A stretch of DNA of 40,590 bases, from contig CAZYBG010000025.1 in assembly GCA_964645155.1 (NCBI GenBank), forward strand, positions 1-40,590, in the 5' to 3' direction. Each line of letters begins with the position of its first letter. The first letter of the stretch is position 1. Below, piece after piece: positions 1 through 8,371 of the stretch. This DNA comes from CAZYBG01 sp964645155. Lineage in GTDB: Bacteria; Pseudomonadota; Alphaproteobacteria; Rhodobacterales; Rhodobacteraceae. The notes below the pieces were generated by a model that saw nothing but the letters and a program-made list of their open reading frames with translations, searched no databases and was not told the DNA's origin. A program made the position numbers and the translations under genes.

Positions 1-1
1 C

Positions 2-1336
2 CACGCGGCCTTCACCTCGATGCGCGCCCGCGGCGCGCAGGTCACAGATATCGTCGTCCTCGTGGTCGCCGCCGACGACGCGGTAATGCCGCAGACGGTC
101 GAGGCGATCAATCACGCCAAGGCGGCCGGGGTGCCGATGATCGTGGCAATCAACAAGATCGACAAGCCGAGCGCCAATCCGCAGAAGGTGCGCACCGACC
201 TCCTCCAGCACGAAGTCGTCGTCGAGAAGATGTCGGGCGAGGTGCAGGACGTCGAGGTTTCGGCGATCAGCGGCCTCGGTCTTGATGATCTTCTCGAGGC
301 GATCGCGCTGCAGGCCGAGGTTCTGGAGCTCAAGGCGAATCCGAAGCGTGCGGCGTCGGGCGCGGTGATCGAGGCGCAGCTCGACGTGGGCCGCGGCCCG
401 GTCGCCACGGTGCTGGTGCAGAACGGAACGCTGCGGCAGGGCGACATCTTCGTCGTGGGCGAGAAGTGGGGCAAGGTCCGCGCGCTCGTCAACGACAAGG
501 GCGAGAAGGTCGCCGAGGCCGGACCGTCGGTGCCGGTGGAGGTGCTGGGCCTCAACGGCACGCCCGAGGCTGGCGACGTGCTGAACGTGGTCGAGACCGA
601 GGCCCAGGCGCGGGAGATCGCGGATTATCGCGAGCAGCTGTCGAAGGACAAGCGCGCCGCGGCCGGTGCTGCGTCGACGCTGGAACAGCTGATGGCCAAG
701 GCGAAGGCCGATGCCGACGTGGCCGAGCTTCCGGTTGTCGTGAAGGCCGACGTGCAGGGCTCGGCCGAGGCGATCTTCCAGGCGCTCGAGAAGGTCGGCA
801 ACGACGAGGTCCGCGTCCGTGTGCTGCATTCGGGCGTGGGCGCGATCACCGACAGCGATGTCGGCCTTGCCGAAGCGTCGCGCGCACCGATCATCGGCTT
901 CAACGTCCGCGCCAATGCCTCGGCGCGGACCGCGGCGAACCAGAAGGGCGTTGAGATCCGCTACTACAGCGTGATCTACGACCTCGTGGACGACGTGAAG
1001 GCCGCGGCGTCGGGGCTGCTCAAGGCCGAGGTGCGCGAGCGCTTCATCGGCTACGCGCAGATCAAGGAGGTCTTCAAGGTCTCCGGCGTCGGCAAGGTGG
1101 CCGGCTGCCTCGTGACCGAAGGCGTGGCGCGCCGGTCGGCCGGCGTGCGCCTGCTGCGCGACAACGTCGTGGTCCACGAGGGCACGCTGAAGACGCTGAA
1201 GCGCTTCAAGGACGAGGTCGCCGAGGTCCAGTCGGGCCAGGAATGCGGCATGGCGTTCGAGAACTACGACGACATCCGCCAGGGCGATGTCATCGAGATC
1301 TTCGAGCGCGAGACGGTCGAGCGCACGCTCGCCTGA
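2..1336 (+). CDS. infB: Translation initiation factor IF-2, 3' part (partial)
   Basis: IF-2 is the GTPase that brings initiator fMet-tRNA to the 30S subunit and promotes subunit joining. The window opens inside the G domain: the first codons read HAAFTSMRARGAQ, the stretch after the DxxGH motif, followed by the G4 motif NKID (VAINKIDKP) and a G5-like SAISGLG. Domains II, III and the fMet-tRNA-binding C-terminal domain follow to a TGA stop. About 444 residues are visible; the N-terminal part lies before the window, so the ATG at base 20 is internal and not a start. A strong hairpin at 1355-1385 follows the stop. Identification is secure; only completeness is unknown. Confidence 0.97.
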   Translation, partial: HAAFTSMRARGAQVTDIVVLVVAADDAVMPQTVEAINHAKAAGVPMIVAINKIDKPSANPQKVRTDLLQHEVVVEKMSGEVQDVEVSAISGLGLDDLLEAIALQAEVLELKANPKRAASGAVIEAQLDVGRGPVATVLVQNGTLRQGDIFVVGEKWGKVRALVNDKGEKVAEAGPSVPVEVLGLNGTPEAGDVLNVVETEAQAREIADYREQLSKDKRAAAGAASTLEQLMAKAKADADVAELPVVVKADVQGSAEAIFQALEKVGNDEVRVRVLHSGVGAITDSDVGLAEASRAPIIGFNVRANASARTAANQKGVEIRYYSVIYDLVDDVKAAASGLLKAEVRERFIGYAQIKEVFKVSGVGKVAGCLVTEGVARRSAGVRLLRDNVVVHEGTLKTLKRFKDEVAEVQSGQECGMAFENYDDIRQGDVIEIFERETVERTLA

Positions 1337-1354
1337 CGCCGGGCATCGGCCCCT

Positions 1355-1385
1355 CGGGACGCCGCAGGGAACCTGAGGCGTCCCG
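1355..1385. terminator. Hairpin terminator after infB
   Basis: CGGGACGCC (1355-1363) pairs perfectly with GGCGTCCCG (1377-1385). Inside it CAGG/CCTG (1365-1368/1372-1375) closes a three-base GAA loop, giving a nearly continuous 13-pair stem with one G-A mismatch. There is no U-run on either side. It lies between the infB stop and the 3' end of the minus-strand small ORF, so it could end transcripts from both sides. Confidence 0.6.
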
Positions 1386-1396
1386 GCAGGCCCCGC

Positions 1397-1537
1397 TCAG
1401 GCGATACCGCGGCCAAAGACGGGCTGGCCGCGGAACAGATCGCGCCCGACCTGCACGAGAATGGTGCCGTCGGCGCAGGTGCGCACGAAGGTGCCCTGCA
1501 CCTGCACGCAGGTTCCAATCATGATGGTCTTGAGCAT
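1397..1537 (-). CDS. Small conserved-looking protein, 46 residues, unknown function
   Basis: Reading the minus strand from an ATG at 1537 gives a 46-residue protein beginning MLKTIMIGTCVQVQGTF and ending VFGRGIA, then TGA. It is preceded by GGGAGGG about 4-10 bases upstream of the ATG, an excellent ribosome binding site, which is the main reason to call it. The protein has a compact pattern of beta-prone segments (VQVQGTFVRTC, GTILVQVG) that would suit a small SH3/OB-like barrel, and two cysteines (positions 10 and 20). It lies 3' of mutT on the same strand and could be the last gene of the parvulin-argJ-mutT unit. I recall similar tiny proteins in Rhodobacteraceae but cannot assign a function. 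Confidence 0.62.
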   Translation of the reverse strand: MLKTIMIGTCVQVQGTFVRTCADGTILVQVGRDLFRGQPVFGRGIA

Positions 1538-1621
1538 CTGCCCTCCCCGAACAGGCCGTCAGGCCCGGATTCGCTTCTGCGGCGATGATGGGCCTGCAGG
1601 GATGAACAAGCCCTTTATCGC

Positions 1622-2020
1622 CTAGAGCCAGTCCCGCAGGATCGGGATGAGCGGGAGGTCGGCGGGCGGCATCGGATAGCGCCGCAGCTCGTCCGGCCGC
1701 ACCCAGCGCAGCGCCTGCGCCTCACGCGGCTCGGGCACGCCCTCCCACCTGCGGCAGGCGAAGAGCGGCATGAGAAGGTGGAAGTCGGGATAGGCGTGCG
1801 AGGCGAAGGTCAGCGGCGCGAGGCAGCTCTGCCAGGTCCCGATCCCGAGCTCCTCGCGCAGCTCACGGATCAGCGCCGCCTCGGGCGTCTCGCCCGGCTC
1901 CACCTTGCCGCCGGGAAACTCCCAGAGCCCGGCCATGCTGCGCCCCTCGGGGCGCTGGGCGAGCAGCACCCGTCCGTCGCGATCGATCAGCGCCACCGCC
2001 GAGACGAGGACCGTCTTCAC
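1622..2020 (-). CDS. mutT: MutT-type Nudix hydrolase (8-oxo-dGTP diphosphatase)
   Basis: Probably hydrolyses 8-oxo-dGTP to the monophosphate, preventing A:T to C:G transversions. A complete Nudix box is visible (G-x5-E-x7-R-E-x-x-E-E-x-G, within WEFPGGKVEPGETPEAALI and RELREELGI), along with LLAQRPEG and the AGLWEFPGG approach typical of MutT. I choose the GTG at 2020 (protein starting VKTVLVSAVALID) because GGAGG lies seven bases before it and MutT proteins usually begin there. An ATG at 2056 in frame overlaps the argJ stop as ATGA and would add 12 residues (MTRHHGRAGGAH), a real alternative. Length 132 is normal. It is third in a minus-strand unit after parvulin and argJ. Confidence 0.9.
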   Translation of the reverse strand: MKTVLVSAVALIDRDGRVLLAQRPEGRSMAGLWEFPGGKVEPGETPEAALIRELREELGIGTWQSCLAPLTFASHAYPDFHLLMPLFACRRWEGVPEPREAQALRWVRPDELRRYPMPPADLPLIPILRDWL

Positions 2021-2052
2021 GTGCGCGCCTCCGGCACGGCCGTGATGCCGGG

Positions 2053-3405
2053 TCATGACCGGTAGTCGGCGTTGATCTCGATGTAGCGGCTGGTCAGGTC
2101 GCAGGTCCAGACCGTCGCCGCGCCCTTCCCGAGGCCGAGGTCGACGCCGATCCGGACCGCCTCGCCCTTCATGTGGGCCGCACCGTCGGCCTCGCGGTAG
2201 GACGGCGCAACCATCCCCCTCTCGGCCACGAGAACCTCGCCGAGGCGGATCGTCAGCCGGTCGCGGTCGGCGGTGGCGCCCGACTTGCCGACCGCCATAA
2301 CGATGCGGCCCCAGTTCGGGTCCTGCCCTGCGACCGCGGTCTTGACCAGCGGCGAGTTGGCGATGGCGAAGGCCACCTTGCGGGCATCGGCCTGATCCGT
2401 GGCGCCGGTCACCGCGACCTCGACGAACTTCGTCGCGCCCTCGCCGTCGCGCACGACCTGGTGGGCGAGGTCGAGCATCACGCCGCGCAGGGTGTCGTAG
2501 AAGGCGCGCCCCTGCCGCGTGCGGACATCGCGGATCTCGGGCGCCCGGGCCCGCCCGGTGGCGGCCAGGATCAGCGTGTCGGAGGTCGAGGTATCGCCAT
2601 CGACGGTGATGCAGTTGAAGGTCTCGTCCACCGCGCGCGACAGCATCCGCTGGAGCGGGACGGCGCCGACCCGGGCATCGGTGAACAGATAGACGAGCAT
2701 CGTCGCCATGTCGGGCGCGATCATGCCGGAGCCCTTGGCGATGCCGGCGATCCTCACCGGCTGGCCGTCGATCTCGATCTCGGCGGCGGCACCCTTGGGG
2801 AAGGTGTCGGTCGTCATGATCGCGCGGGCCGCCTGCGCGATCGCCGCATCGGAGAGGCTGGCGGCCAGCTCGTCCACCGCGGCGACGATGCGCGCGTGCG
2901 GCAGCGGCTCGCCGATCACGCCGGTCGAGGCGGGAAACACCCGCTCCGGCGGCAGGCCGAGCGCGGCGGCGACCGCCTCGGAGATCGCGGCGACCGAGGC
3001 CTCGCCCGCGGCGCCGGTGAAGGCGTTGGAGTTGCCGGAATTGACGATGATCGCCGCGCCGGCCTTCGCATCGGGCTTGAGCGCGAGCCGCGCCTCGCAG
3101 GCGCGGACCGGGGCCGACCGGGTCGCCGACCGTGTGAACGCGCCGGCAATCGCGGTGCCGGGGGCGAGCCGGGCGAGCATCACGTCGAGCCGCCCGGCAT
3201 GGCGCACCCCGGCGGCGACGGCCGCGAACTCGGCCCCCGCGATGACCGGAAGCGCGGGAAACCCGCCCTTCGGTGCCAGCGGCGCGATTGCGACCGATTT
3301 CGCTGCCGGCGTCTTCCCCGACTCGGCGCTGGCCGCCTTCGCGGCCTTCCTGGCGGCCTTGTCCTTCTTGCCCTTCTTGCCGTCCTTGTCCTTCCCCTTG
3401 GCCAT
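2053..3405 (-). CDS. argJ: Bifunctional glutamate N-acetyltransferase / N-acetylglutamate synthase
   Basis: ArgJ transfers acetyl from N-acetylornithine to glutamate and can also acetylate glutamate from acetyl-CoA, forming the cyclic arginine pathway in the cytoplasm. The family's self-cleavage site is intact: KGSGMIAPDMATML, with Thr235 as the new N-terminal nucleophile of the beta chain. VNSGNSNA (121-128) and STGVIG (160-165) are also present. At 450 residues it is about 40 longer than usual because of an N-terminal tail that is almost all Lys, Asp, Ala and Gly. AGGAAGG sits about 10 bases upstream of this ATG, so the extended start looks real. The parvulin gene ends 14 bases upstream and mutT follows. 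Confidence 0.95.
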   Translation of the reverse strand: MAKGKDKDGKKGKKDKAARKAAKAASAESGKTPAAKSVAIAPLAPKGGFPALPVIAGAEFAAVAAGVRHAGRLDVMLARLAPGTAIAGAFTRSATRSAPVRACEARLALKPDAKAGAAIIVNSGNSNAFTGAAGEASVAAISEAVAAALGLPPERVFPASTGVIGEPLPHARIVAAVDELAASLSDAAIAQAARAIMTTDTFPKGAAAEIEIDGQPVRIAGIAKGSGMIAPDMATMLVYLFTDARVGAVPLQRMLSRAVDETFNCITVDGDTSTSDTLILAATGRARAPEIRDVRTRQGRAFYDTLRGVMLDLAHQVVRDGEGATKFVEVAVTGATDQADARKVAFAIANSPLVKTAVAGQDPNWGRIVMAVGKSGATADRDRLTIRLGEVLVAERGMVAPSYREADGAAHMKGEAVRIGVDLGLGKGAATVWTCDLTSRYIEINADYRS

Positions 3406-3419
3406 GGCGGCGCGCCTTC

Positions 3420-4370
3420 CTACTCGGCCACGAGGTCGAGGTTGCGCAGCACCGTGGGGTCGATGCCCTCGCCCGGCCGCGTCACCTCGGCCGCGGCGAC
3501 CGCGTCGGTCACGGTCTTTTCGATCGCCTGCTGCTGCAGTTCGCCCTCAAGCTCGCCCCGCACCTCGTCGAGCGGCGGCGCTGCCTTGATGCGCGTCTCG
3601 TTCAGCCGGATGACGTGCCAGCCGAACTGCGTCTGCACCGGGTCGGACACCTGGCCGGCCTCCATCCCCATGACCGCCTGCTCGAACGGCTCGACCATCA
3701 TCCCGGCGCTGAACCAGCCCAGATCTCCGCCGTTCGGGCCCGAAGGGCCGGTCGACTGCTGCTCGGCCACGGCGGCGAACTCGGCGCCGCCGTCGATCTC
3801 AGCCTTGATCGCCTTTGCCTCCTCCTCGGTCTCGACGAGGATATGCGCGGCGTTGTACTCCGTCACCGGCTCGGCATCGGCGTAGCGCTCGTCGTAGAGG
3901 GTCTGGATCGCCTCGTCGGTCACCGCGGTGTCGGCGACCTCGGTCAGCGCCTCGCCGGCGAGGAACGAGCGCCGCTCGTTCTCGAGTGCGAGCGCCGAGC
4001 CCTTGGAGAGCTCGCCGTCGTCGCCGCCGACCGCGATCTGCTGGATCAGCTGGTCGAGGATACCGCTGAACAGGGTCTCGTCGGGCAGCGACTGGTACTG
4101 CTCGGGCAGTCGGGCGCGGGCGACGATCATGTGCCCCAGCGTGATGTCGGTGCCGTTGACCGAGGCCACGACCGTGTCTGCATCGACATCGGAGGGCGGC
4201 GCGGGCGTCTCGGCGGCATCGGCGCCGCCGGTGGCGTCCGGCGCTTCGGTGGTGTCCGGCGCCGCCTCGGTGCCGGTTTCGGGCGCAACGGTGCCTTCCT
4301 GCGCAATCGCCGCCACCGCGGTCAGCGCAGCCAGGGCGACGCCGCAGAGCAGCTTGCTTGCAAGGGACAT
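3420..4370 (-). CDS. Exported parvulin-type peptidyl-prolyl cis-trans isomerase
   Basis: Probably a periplasmic foldase catalysing proline isomerisation in exported proteins. The ATG at 4370 is chosen because GGAG lies eight bases upstream and it gives a clean signal peptide (MSLASKLLCGVALAALTAV, cleavage near AIA-Q24); the in-frame ATG at 4415 would bury that signal. A Thr/Ala/Pro/Asp-rich acidic linker follows (25-65), then a SurA/PrsA-like N-domain. The parvulin domain spans about 171-263 (AAHILVETEEEAKAI, GGDLGWFS, QTQFGWHVIRL). The mature protein is strikingly acidic and has 316 residues with signal. It is divergent from secA and leads argJ and mutT; pairing with secA suits a role in export. 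Confidence 0.9.
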   Translation of the reverse strand: MSLASKLLCGVALAALTAVAAIAQEGTVAPETGTEAAPDTTEAPDATGGADAAETPAPPSDVDADTVVASVNGTDITLGHMIVARARLPEQYQSLPDETLFSGILDQLIQQIAVGGDDGELSKGSALALENERRSFLAGEALTEVADTAVTDEAIQTLYDERYADAEPVTEYNAAHILVETEEEAKAIKAEIDGGAEFAAVAEQQSTGPSGPNGGDLGWFSAGMMVEPFEQAVMGMEAGQVSDPVQTQFGWHVIRLNETRIKAAPPLDEVRGELEGELQQQAIEKTVTDAVAAAEVTRPGEGIDPTVLRNLDLVAE

Positions 4371-4408
4371 GTGTGTTCTCCAGGTTCCGGGCGCCCGGGC
4401 AGGCGACG

Positions 4409-4436
4409 TTGACACTTCTGGGCGCGGCCCTTAAAT
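4409..4436 (+). promoter_or_regulatory. Putative housekeeping promoter for secA
   Basis: A perfect -35 TTGACA (4409-4414) is followed after 16 bases by TTAAAT (4431-4436). The predicted transcript would begin about 115 bases before the secA ATG, leaving a long leader. Only the -35 is a strong match, so confidence is moderate. Confidence 0.5.
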
Positions 4437-4555
4437 CGCTCGGGTCCGGGACGACGGGGCGCCCTTCGAAACTCCCGCCCTTACTAGGGCCCGGCGGATG
4501 GGTGAGCAAGGCGATCTCGCTCACGATAGCGACACAGCGGAAAGCGCGCGAAATC

Positions 4556-7306
4556 ATGCTCGGCATCGGAACGATCGCGAAGAAGGTCTTCGGCACGGCC
4601 AACGACCGGAAGGTGAAGGCAGTGCAGCCGCTGGTCGCGAAGATCAACGCGCTCGAGCCGGAGTTCGGGAAGCTGACCGACGAGGGCATCAAGGACAAGA
4701 CCGAGGAGCTTGCCCGCCGGGCGCAGGACGGCGAGGACCTCGACGACCTCCTGCCCGAAGCCTTTGCGAACTGCCGCGAGGCCGCGCGACGCGCGCTCGG
4801 CCTGCGCGCCTTCGATGTACAGCTCGTCGGCGGCATCTTCCTGCACCGCGGCAACATCGCCGAGATGAAGACCGGCGAGGGCAAGACGCTCGTCGCCACC
4901 TTCCCGGCCTATCTCAACGCCCTGACGGGGCGCGGCGTGCATATCGTGACGGTCAACGACTACCTCGCCCGCCGCGACTCGGAATGGATGGGCAAGGTCT
5001 ACCGCCAGCTTGGCCTGACCGTCGGCGTCGTCGTCCCGCACCAGCCGGAGGACGAGAAGCGCGAGGCCTACAAGGCCGACGTCACCTACGCCACCAACAA
5101 CGAGCTCGGCTTCGACTACCTGCGCGACAACATGCGAAGCTCGCTCGACGCAATGGTGCAGCGCGGGCACTATTTCGCGGTCGTCGACGAGGTGGACTCG
5201 ATCCTGATCGACGAGGCGCGCACCCCGCTGATCATCTCGGGCCCGACGCAGGACCGGTCCGAGCTCTACCGCCAGGTCGACGCGCTGATCCCGCAGCTGT
5301 CCGAGGAGCATTACCTGCTCGAGGAGAAGAACCGTCAGGTGACCTTTACCGACGAGGGGTTCGAGTTCGTCGAGGCGCGGCTGGTCGACATGGGCATCCT
5401 GCCCGCGGACCAGTCGCTCTACGCGCCCGAGAGCACGACGATCATGCACCACCTCCAGCAGGGACTGACCGCCCACAAACTCTACTTCAAGGAAAAGGAA
5501 TACATCGTCCGCGACGGCGAGGTGATCCTGATCGACGACTTCACCGGCCGGATGATGGTCGGCCGCCGCCTGTCGGACGGCCTGCACCAGGCGATCGAGG
5601 CGAAGGAGGGCGTGGACATCAAGCCCGAGAACGTGACGCTGGCGAGCGTGACGTTCCAGAACTACTTCCGCCTCTACGAGAAGCTGGCCGGCATGACCGG
5701 CACGGCGGCGACCGAGGCCGAGGAGTTCGACCAGATCTACGGCCTCGGCGTGGTCGAGATCCCGACGAACCGCCCGGTCGCGCGGAAGGACGAGCACGAT
5801 CAGGTTTACCGCAACGCGCGCGAGAAATACGACGCGATCGTGACGACGATCCGCGAGGCACATGAGAAGGGGCAGCCGATCCTGGTCGGCACGGTCTCGA
5901 TCGAGAAGTCCGAGACGCTGTCGGCGCAGCTGCAGAAGGCCGGTATCCCGCACAACGTGCTGAACGCCCGCCAGCACGAGAAGGAAGCCAAGATCGTGGC
6001 CGATGCCGGCAAGCCCGGCACCGTGACGATCGCGACCAACATGGCCGGCCGCGGCACCGACATCCAGCTTGGCGGCAACGTGGAGATGCAGGTGATGGAG
6101 GCGCTGGCGGCCGATCCCGAGGCGCATCCCGACGAGATCCGGGCCCGGATCGAGGCCGAGCACGCCGAGGACAAGCGCCGGGTGATCGAGGCGGGGGGCC
6201 TCTTCGTCCTCGGCACCGAGCGGCACGAGAGCCGGCGGATCGACAACCAGCTTCGTGGCCGTTCCGGCCGCCAGGGCGACCCCGGAAAGTCCGAGTTCTA
6301 CCTTTCGCTCGAGGACGACCTGATGCGCATCTTCGGGTCCGAGCGGCTCGAGAAGGTGCTCGCCACCCTCGGCATGAAGGAGGGCGAGGCGATCGTGCAC
6401 CCTTGGGTGAACAAGAGCCTCGAGAAGGCCCAGTCGCGCGTGGAGGGCCGCAACTTCGACATCCGCAAGCAGCTGCTCAAGTTCGACGACGTGATGAACG
6501 AGCAGCGCAAGGTGATCTTCAGCCAGCGGCTCGACATCATGAAGGCCGCCGACCTGTCGGAGATCGTCGGCGACATGCGCCATCAGGTGGTCGACGACCT
6601 CGTCGACACCCATCTGCCGCCGAAGAGCTATGCCGACCAGTGGGACGCCGAGGGCCTGGCACAGGCCGCGCGCGAGAAGCTGGGCATCGAGGTGCCGGCG
6701 ACCGAGTGGGCCGAGGAGGACGGCGTCGACCAGGCGGTGGTCGCCGAGCGCCTGCGCGAGGCGAGCGACCGGCTGATGGTCGACAAGACCGAGGCGTTCG
6801 GCCCCGAGGCGATGCGGAGCGTCGAGAAGCAGATCCTCCTGCAGACGATCGACACCAAGTGGCGCGAACACCTCCTGCGGCTCGAGCATCTGCGGTCGGT
6901 GGTGGGTTTCCGCGGCTACGCCCAGCGCGATCCGCTGAACGAATACCGCAACGAGGCGTTTGCCCTCTTCGAGTCGCTGCTCGCCGGCCTGCGGGTCGAC
7001 GTGACCGAGAAGCTCGCGCATCTGCGCCCGATGTCCAAGGAAGAGCAGGAGGCCATGGTGCAGCGGATGCTGGCGCAGGCCCGCGCCGCGGCGCCGCCCG
7101 CGCAGCCGGTTCCGGTCGGCGCCGGGGCGGAGGCCGAGCCTGCGGACGCCGCTGCGCCGGCGCCCGCCCCCCCGGCGGTAGCTGCCCTGCCGCGCGAGGG
7201 CTTCGACGCGGCCGATCAGACCACCTGGGGCAACCCGGGCCGCAATGATCCTTGCCCATGCGGGTCCGGCAAGAAGTTCAAGCACTGCCATGGCCGCCTC
7301 GCCTGA
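4556..7306 (+). CDS. secA: Preprotein translocase ATPase SecA
   Basis: SecA is the motor that pushes unfolded preproteins through SecYEG. I start at the ATG at 4556 (MLGIGTIAKKVFGTANDRKV), the normal SecA N-terminus, giving 916 residues; the frame is open for 66 codons upstream but that translation is not SecA-like. Visible motifs are Walker A (MKTGEGKTL, near 105-112), the DEAD-box equivalent VVDEVDSILIDEARTPLI, the preprotein cross-linking region, TNMAGRGTDI and QLRGRSGRQGDPG in the second nucleotide-binding fold, and the C-terminal zinc site CPCGSGKKFKHCH, which binds SecB. The segment before the zinc site is Ala/Pro-rich. It is divergent from the parvulin-argJ-mutT unit. Confidence 0.98.
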   Translation: MLGIGTIAKKVFGTANDRKVKAVQPLVAKINALEPEFGKLTDEGIKDKTEELARRAQDGEDLDDLLPEAFANCREAARRALGLRAFDVQLVGGIFLHRGNIAEMKTGEGKTLVATFPAYLNALTGRGVHIVTVNDYLARRDSEWMGKVYRQLGLTVGVVVPHQPEDEKREAYKADVTYATNNELGFDYLRDNMRSSLDAMVQRGHYFAVVDEVDSILIDEARTPLIISGPTQDRSELYRQVDALIPQLSEEHYLLEEKNRQVTFTDEGFEFVEARLVDMGILPADQSLYAPESTTIMHHLQQGLTAHKLYFKEKEYIVRDGEVILIDDFTGRMMVGRRLSDGLHQAIEAKEGVDIKPENVTLASVTFQNYFRLYEKLAGMTGTAATEAEEFDQIYGLGVVEIPTNRPVARKDEHDQVYRNAREKYDAIVTTIREAHEKGQPILVGTVSIEKSETLSAQLQKAGIPHNVLNARQHEKEAKIVADAGKPGTVTIATNMAGRGTDIQLGGNVEMQVMEALAADPEAHPDEIRARIEAEHAEDKRRVIEAGGLFVLGTERHESRRIDNQLRGRSGRQGDPGKSEFYLSLEDDLMRIFGSERLEKVLATLGMKEGEAIVHPWVNKSLEKAQSRVEGRNFDIRKQLLKFDDVMNEQRKVIFSQRLDIMKAADLSEIVGDMRHQVVDDLVDTHLPPKSYADQWDAEGLAQAAREKLGIEVPATEWAEEDGVDQAVVAERLREASDRLMVDKTEAFGPEAMRSVEKQILLQTIDTKWREHLLRLEHLRSVVGFRGYAQRDPLNEYRNEAFALFESLLAGLRVDVTEKLAHLRPMSKEEQEAMVQRMLAQARAAAPPAQPVPVGAGAEAEPADAAAPAPAPPAVAALPREGFDAADQTTWGNPGRNDPCPCGSGKKFKHCHGRLA

Positions 7307-7328
7307 CGGCCGGCGCGCATGAGAGGCG

Positions 7329-7357
7329 CTGACATCGTGGCGCGATCCTGCTAGAAT
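7329..7357 (+). promoter_or_regulatory. Strong sigma-70-like promoter after secA
   Basis: CTGACA (7329-7334), a 17-base spacer, then TAGAAT (7352-7357), preceded by TGC so that the -10 is of the extended type. Both hexamers match consensus at 5 of 6. It would start transcription near 7364 and serve the two envelope genes at 7407 and 8372, making them independent of secA. Confidence 0.65.
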
Positions 7358-7368
7358 CTCAGACTGAA

Positions 7369-7390
7369 CCGCTGTCGCAGAACGCAGCGG
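7369..7390 (+). promoter_or_regulatory. Leader hairpin upstream of the 7407 gene
   Basis: CCGCTG-t-CG (7369-7377) pairs with CGCAGCGG (7383-7390) around a five-base loop, with one bulged T. It begins a few bases after the predicted transcription start and ends before the ribosome binding site, so it would cap the 5' end of the mRNA. It may stabilise the transcript; function is not shown. Confidence 0.4.
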
Positions 7391-7406
7391 AACGAGGACG
7401 GGCAGA

Positions 7407-8345
7407 GTGCAGCGACGACTTCTTGCGGCGCTTTCGGGCGCGGCGATCGCTTCGGCGGCCGCTGCGGGCGCCGAGATTCCCCTCGTCAACGTCGCGGCCG
7501 GTGTTCCGTTGCCGCTGCCGGCCGCGCCGGCGCGGCCGACGCTTCCGGATGAGCCTGCGGCGCAGTTTCCCGAGGCGCGTGGCCAGCCCATCCGCCCCGT
7601 CGCGTTCACCGCCGCCCCCGACCTGCCGGCCCCAGGACCGGGCCCGCGTTTCGGCGCGCTCGGTCTGCCGTGCGAGGCCCGGCTCACTGCCGCCGGGGCG
7701 CCCGGCGGCACCGTCGTGCTGCGGATCGAGGCCCCTTGCGAGGCGCATTCCGTCGCCGAGATCGCGCATGGACCGGTCGCGGCCAGCTTCCGTCTCTCAA
7801 GCTCCGGCGTCGCCGAAGCGGTGTTTCCGGCCTTCACCGACCGTGCCGCCTACACCGCCCGCCTCGCCGGCGGCACGACGCTCGAGGCCGACGCGCTCGT
7901 GCCGGGCGCCTCCGGCTACGAACGGGTCGTCGCGATGTGGCAGGGCGACCGGCCGGTCGCCATCCACGCGTTCGAATATGGCGCCGCGCCGGGCGAGGCT
8001 GGGCATGTCTGGCATGGGGCGGCGAGGGCGCCCGCGGTGGCCGAGGCGGGACGCGGCGGTTTCCTTCTCGTCCTCGGCACGGCCGGCGGCGGCCGCGGGG
8101 CCGAGGTCTATTCGTTCCCGGCCGCCGACGCCGCGCGGGCCGGCAGCGTGCGCATGGCGTTCGGCGCGCCGGTGACCGAAGCGACCTGCGGCCGCGCGTT
8201 CCGTGCAACGACGCTGCAGATCGGCGCCGACCTGCCGGGCGCGCCGGTCGACATCGCCTGGACGATGCCCGCCTGCGGTGCCGACGCGCCCGACGATCTG
8301 ATGTTGAAAAACCTCGCGCGAGACCTGAAGATCGCCGCCCAGTGA
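7407..8345 (+). CDS. Exported protein of unknown function (Rhodobacterales 'translocase'-annotated type)
   Basis: A 312-residue protein starting at GTG 7407, with AGGA about 9 bases upstream. The N-terminus (VQRRLLAALSGAAIASAAAAG-AEI) is a signal peptide, followed by a Pro/Ala-rich stretch to about residue 80. The remainder contains two repeated-looking beta modules: LPCEARLTAAGAPGGTVVLR with IEAPCEAHSVAEIAHG, then a region with MWQGDRPVAIHAFEYGA and GHVWHGAA. Four cysteines could form periplasmic disulfides. I recall similar proteins in Rhodobacterales labelled 'translocase', apparently by proximity to secA rather than by function. It precedes the OmpA-fusion gene by 26 bases and probably shares its transcript. 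I do not assign a function. Confidence 0.8.
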   Translation: MQRRLLAALSGAAIASAAAAGAEIPLVNVAAGVPLPLPAAPARPTLPDEPAAQFPEARGQPIRPVAFTAAPDLPAPGPGPRFGALGLPCEARLTAAGAPGGTVVLRIEAPCEAHSVAEIAHGPVAASFRLSSSGVAEAVFPAFTDRAAYTARLAGGTTLEADALVPGASGYERVVAMWQGDRPVAIHAFEYGAAPGEAGHVWHGAARAPAVAEAGRGGFLLVLGTAGGGRGAEVYSFPAADAARAGSVRMAFGAPVTEATCGRAFRATTLQIGADLPGAPVDIAWTMPACGADAPDDLMLKNLARDLKIAAQ

Positions 8346-8371
8346 AGCGAGCGAGGCGATCAGGTCCGACG

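Noticed and set aside
1566..1602. Inverted repeat GGCCCGG/GGGCCTG-like between the small ORF and mutT
   Set aside because: Only about seven pairs with a loop of more than 20 bases; not convincing as a terminator.
2173..3885. Plus-strand open frame across argJ and the parvulin gene
   Set aside because: It spans two genes and their spacer in antisense; no binding site or family pattern.
4484..7837. A very long open frame on the minus strand opposite secA (about 1117 codons)
   Set aside because: It is the mirror of a high-GC gene with third-position bias; the translation is Leu/Arg/Val/Asp-rich, matches no family, and lies over clear secA.
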